From Galactobacter sp. (GTDB lineage: Bacteria; Actinomycetota; Actinomycetes; Actinomycetales; Micrococcaceae): a DNA stretch of 5,357 nt. Positions 4,406 to 5,357 of the stretch are shown one piece after another. The stretch spans positions 1 to 5,357 of the forward strand of contig JALAHE010000014.1 in NCBI GenBank assembly GCA_022712075.1, in the 5' to 3' direction. Under the pieces are notes generated by a model. It searched no databases. It was not told the DNA's origin and was given only the letters and a program-made list of their open reading frames with translations. The position numbers and the translations under genes were made by a program. How positions within the stretch are numbered: position 1 is the stretch's first letter; each line of letters starts with the position of its first letter.

Positions 4406-5357
4406 TCAATTGCCTCCGTCCGCGGGGCCCTTGCGATCCGCGCCCAGGAGGGTGCGGGCCTCGGCCACGAGGGTGATGGAACCGGTGACGAGCACGCCGC
4501 CGCCCATGTCCTCGGTGTCGTCGGCCCGGCCGGCCGCCCAGTCGAGGGCGTCGTCGAGCTTCTCGGTGACAAAGAGGTCGTCCTCGTTGAAGCCGGCCTC
4601 GATCGCCATGGCGGCAAGCTCGCCCGCCGGGATGGCGCGCGGCGAGGCCGACTGCGTGATCGCGACGTCCTGAACCAGGTCGCCGTACTCCTCCAGGAGC
4701 TGGGCGAACATGACAGGGGCGTCCTTCTCCTTCAGGATGCCCACCACGAGCGCAAGCTTGCCGAAGCCGAAGGACTCCTTGACGGCCTCCGCGCTGACGC
4801 GGATGCCCTCGGGGTTGTGGCCAGCGTCCACCACGATGGTGGGCGAGGTGCGCACGATCTCGAGGCGACCGGGGCTCGAGGCGGCCGCAAAGCCCTGACG
4901 GACGAGCTCCTCGTTGAGGGGTCGTTCTCCCCCACCGATGAACGCCTCGACGGCCGCCAAGGCCAGGGACGCGTTCTGCGCCTGGTGCTCGCCGAACAGC
5001 GGGACCATGACCTCGTCGTAGCGGGCGGCGAGGCCGCGCAGGGAGAGGACCTGGCCGCCCACGGCCAAGACGCGCTCCTCCACGCCGAACTCGATGCCCT
5101 CGAAGCGGAACTCCGAGCCCACCTCGCGGGCGCGTTCAAGCAGCACGGACGCGGCGGACGCCTCCTGCACGGAGGAGACGAGGAAGCCGCCCGGCTTGAT
5201 GATGCCGGACTTCTCGTGGGCGATAAACACGACGGTGTAGCCCATAAGCCGCGGGCACACCGATAGGCGGGGCGGCCCCGGGGAGGGGGTCGCCCACGGG
5301 GAGGGCGGGAAGAACAAGCCCGGGGGCGTCCGCGGCGGCGGCGGGGGGGGGGCGGAC
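4406..5357 (-). CDS. folC: Folylpolyglutamate/dihydrofolate synthase, 5' end missing and probably frameshifted
   Basis: Joins glutamate to dihydropteroate and folates using ATP; cytoplasmic, Mur-ligase superfamily. Only the C-terminal part is present: recognisable homology runs from RLMGYT (5251) to the TGA at 4406, about 280 residues, so the N-terminal P-loop ATP site (GTNGKTS type) is missing. Visible motifs are IAHEKSGIIKPGG (to the end of the central domain), GEHQAQNASLALAAVEAF (near 4993), SPGRLEIV, DAGHNP (4811-4828, the family's D-x-x-HNP ligand motif), VVGILKEKD and QSASPRAIP. Upstream of 5251 the same frame stays open but reads a Pro-rich sequence unlike FolC, while CCG-CCT-ATC-GGT-GTG (5256-5270) in another frame reads PPIGV, the piece expected just before DHx-RLMG. 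The end of the window is therefore likely misread. The gene is followed after two bases by the DUF4233 gene. Confidence 0.93.
   Translation of the reverse strand, partial: SAPPPPPPRTPPGLFFPPSPWATPSPGPPRLSVCPRLMGYTVVFIAHEKSGIIKPGGFLVSSVQEASAASVLLERAREVGSEFRFEGIEFGVEERVLAVGGQVLSLRGLAARYDEVMVPLFGEHQAQNASLALAAVEAFIGGGERPLNEELVRQGFAAASSPGRLEIVRTSPTIVVDAGHNPEGIRVSAEAVKESFGFGKLALVVGILKEKDAPVMFAQLLEEYGDLVQDVAITQSASPRAIPAGELAAMAIEAGFNEDDLFVTEKLDDALDWAAGRADDTEDMGGGVLVTGSITLVAEARTLLGADRKGPADGGN
4413..4417 (-). promoter_or_regulatory. Ribosome binding site of the DUF4233 gene, inside folC
   Basis: GGAGG on the minus strand, nine bases before the ATG at 4403 and within the last codons of folC. It decides for the ATG over the TTG at 4409 and suggests translational coupling. 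Confidence 0.7.
5256..5357. other. Suspect low-quality sequence at the window edge
   Basis: The plus strand becomes dominated by G runs (ten G at 5343-5352, five at 5285-5289 and 5322-5326), with few T, unlike the body of folC. FolC homology is lost in the main frame and survives briefly in another. Contig-end base errors explain this best; a real frameshift is possible. Confidence 0.65.

Noticed and set aside
4817..5266. A plus-strand open frame opposite folC
   Set aside because: Antisense to conserved FolC motifs, with a His/Asp/Leu-rich product unlike any known family.
5280..5357. G-quadruplex or telomere-like element in the G runs
   Set aside because: The runs lie where folC coding should continue and look like base-calling trouble at a sequence end.

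Overview
The window is very GC-rich, with codons ending almost always in G or C. The gene set folC, a DUF4233 membrane protein gene, ndk and a long RNase E/G gene is a housekeeping neighbourhood familiar from high-GC Gram-positive bacteria. An actinobacterium is very likely. The protein sequences and the VKOR oxidase suggest Actinomycetaceae (Actinomyces/Schaalia type), but that finer placement is inference.

Layout, left to right. (1) Positions 1-2194, minus strand: the first 731 residues of an RNase E/G-family endoribonuclease, cut off by the left edge of the window. It has a disordered N-terminal extension of about 340 residues made of Lys/Ala/Pro repeats, acidic stretches and an eight-Arg tract, then the S1 and catalytic regions with all expected catalytic residues. 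(2) Positions 2195-2647: a divergent, hairpin-rich intergenic region of about 450 bases with no convincing gene. It holds the leader of the RNase gene and the control region of the next gene. (3) Positions 2648-3295, plus strand: a five-helix VKOR-family membrane thiol oxidase. (4) Positions 3351-3404: a perfect 24-bp hairpin between two convergent genes, probably a shared terminator. (5) Positions 3420-3839, minus: ndk, with its own strong ribosome binding site. (6) Positions 3900-3940: a long hairpin, probably the terminator of the gene pair to its right. (7) Positions 3969-4403, minus: DUF4233 membrane protein. (8) Positions 4406 to the right edge, minus: the C-terminal part of folC, two bases from the DUF4233 gene.

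folC and the DUF4233 gene form a tight transcription unit. ndk appears to be read separately from its own leader. The VKOR gene is the only plus-strand gene and sits as an inverted single-gene cassette between ndk and the RNase gene. The proteins serve folate polyglutamylation, nucleotide balance, RNA decay and oxidative folding of exported proteins. I see no sign that they form one system, and no mobile element, tRNA, rRNA, CRISPR array or defence gene.

The last 100 or so bases (about 5256-5357) look unreliable. folC homology stops abruptly inside an otherwise well-conserved protein, a matching family motif continues in another frame, and the sequence becomes G-run rich. A contig-end sequencing problem is the simplest explanation.
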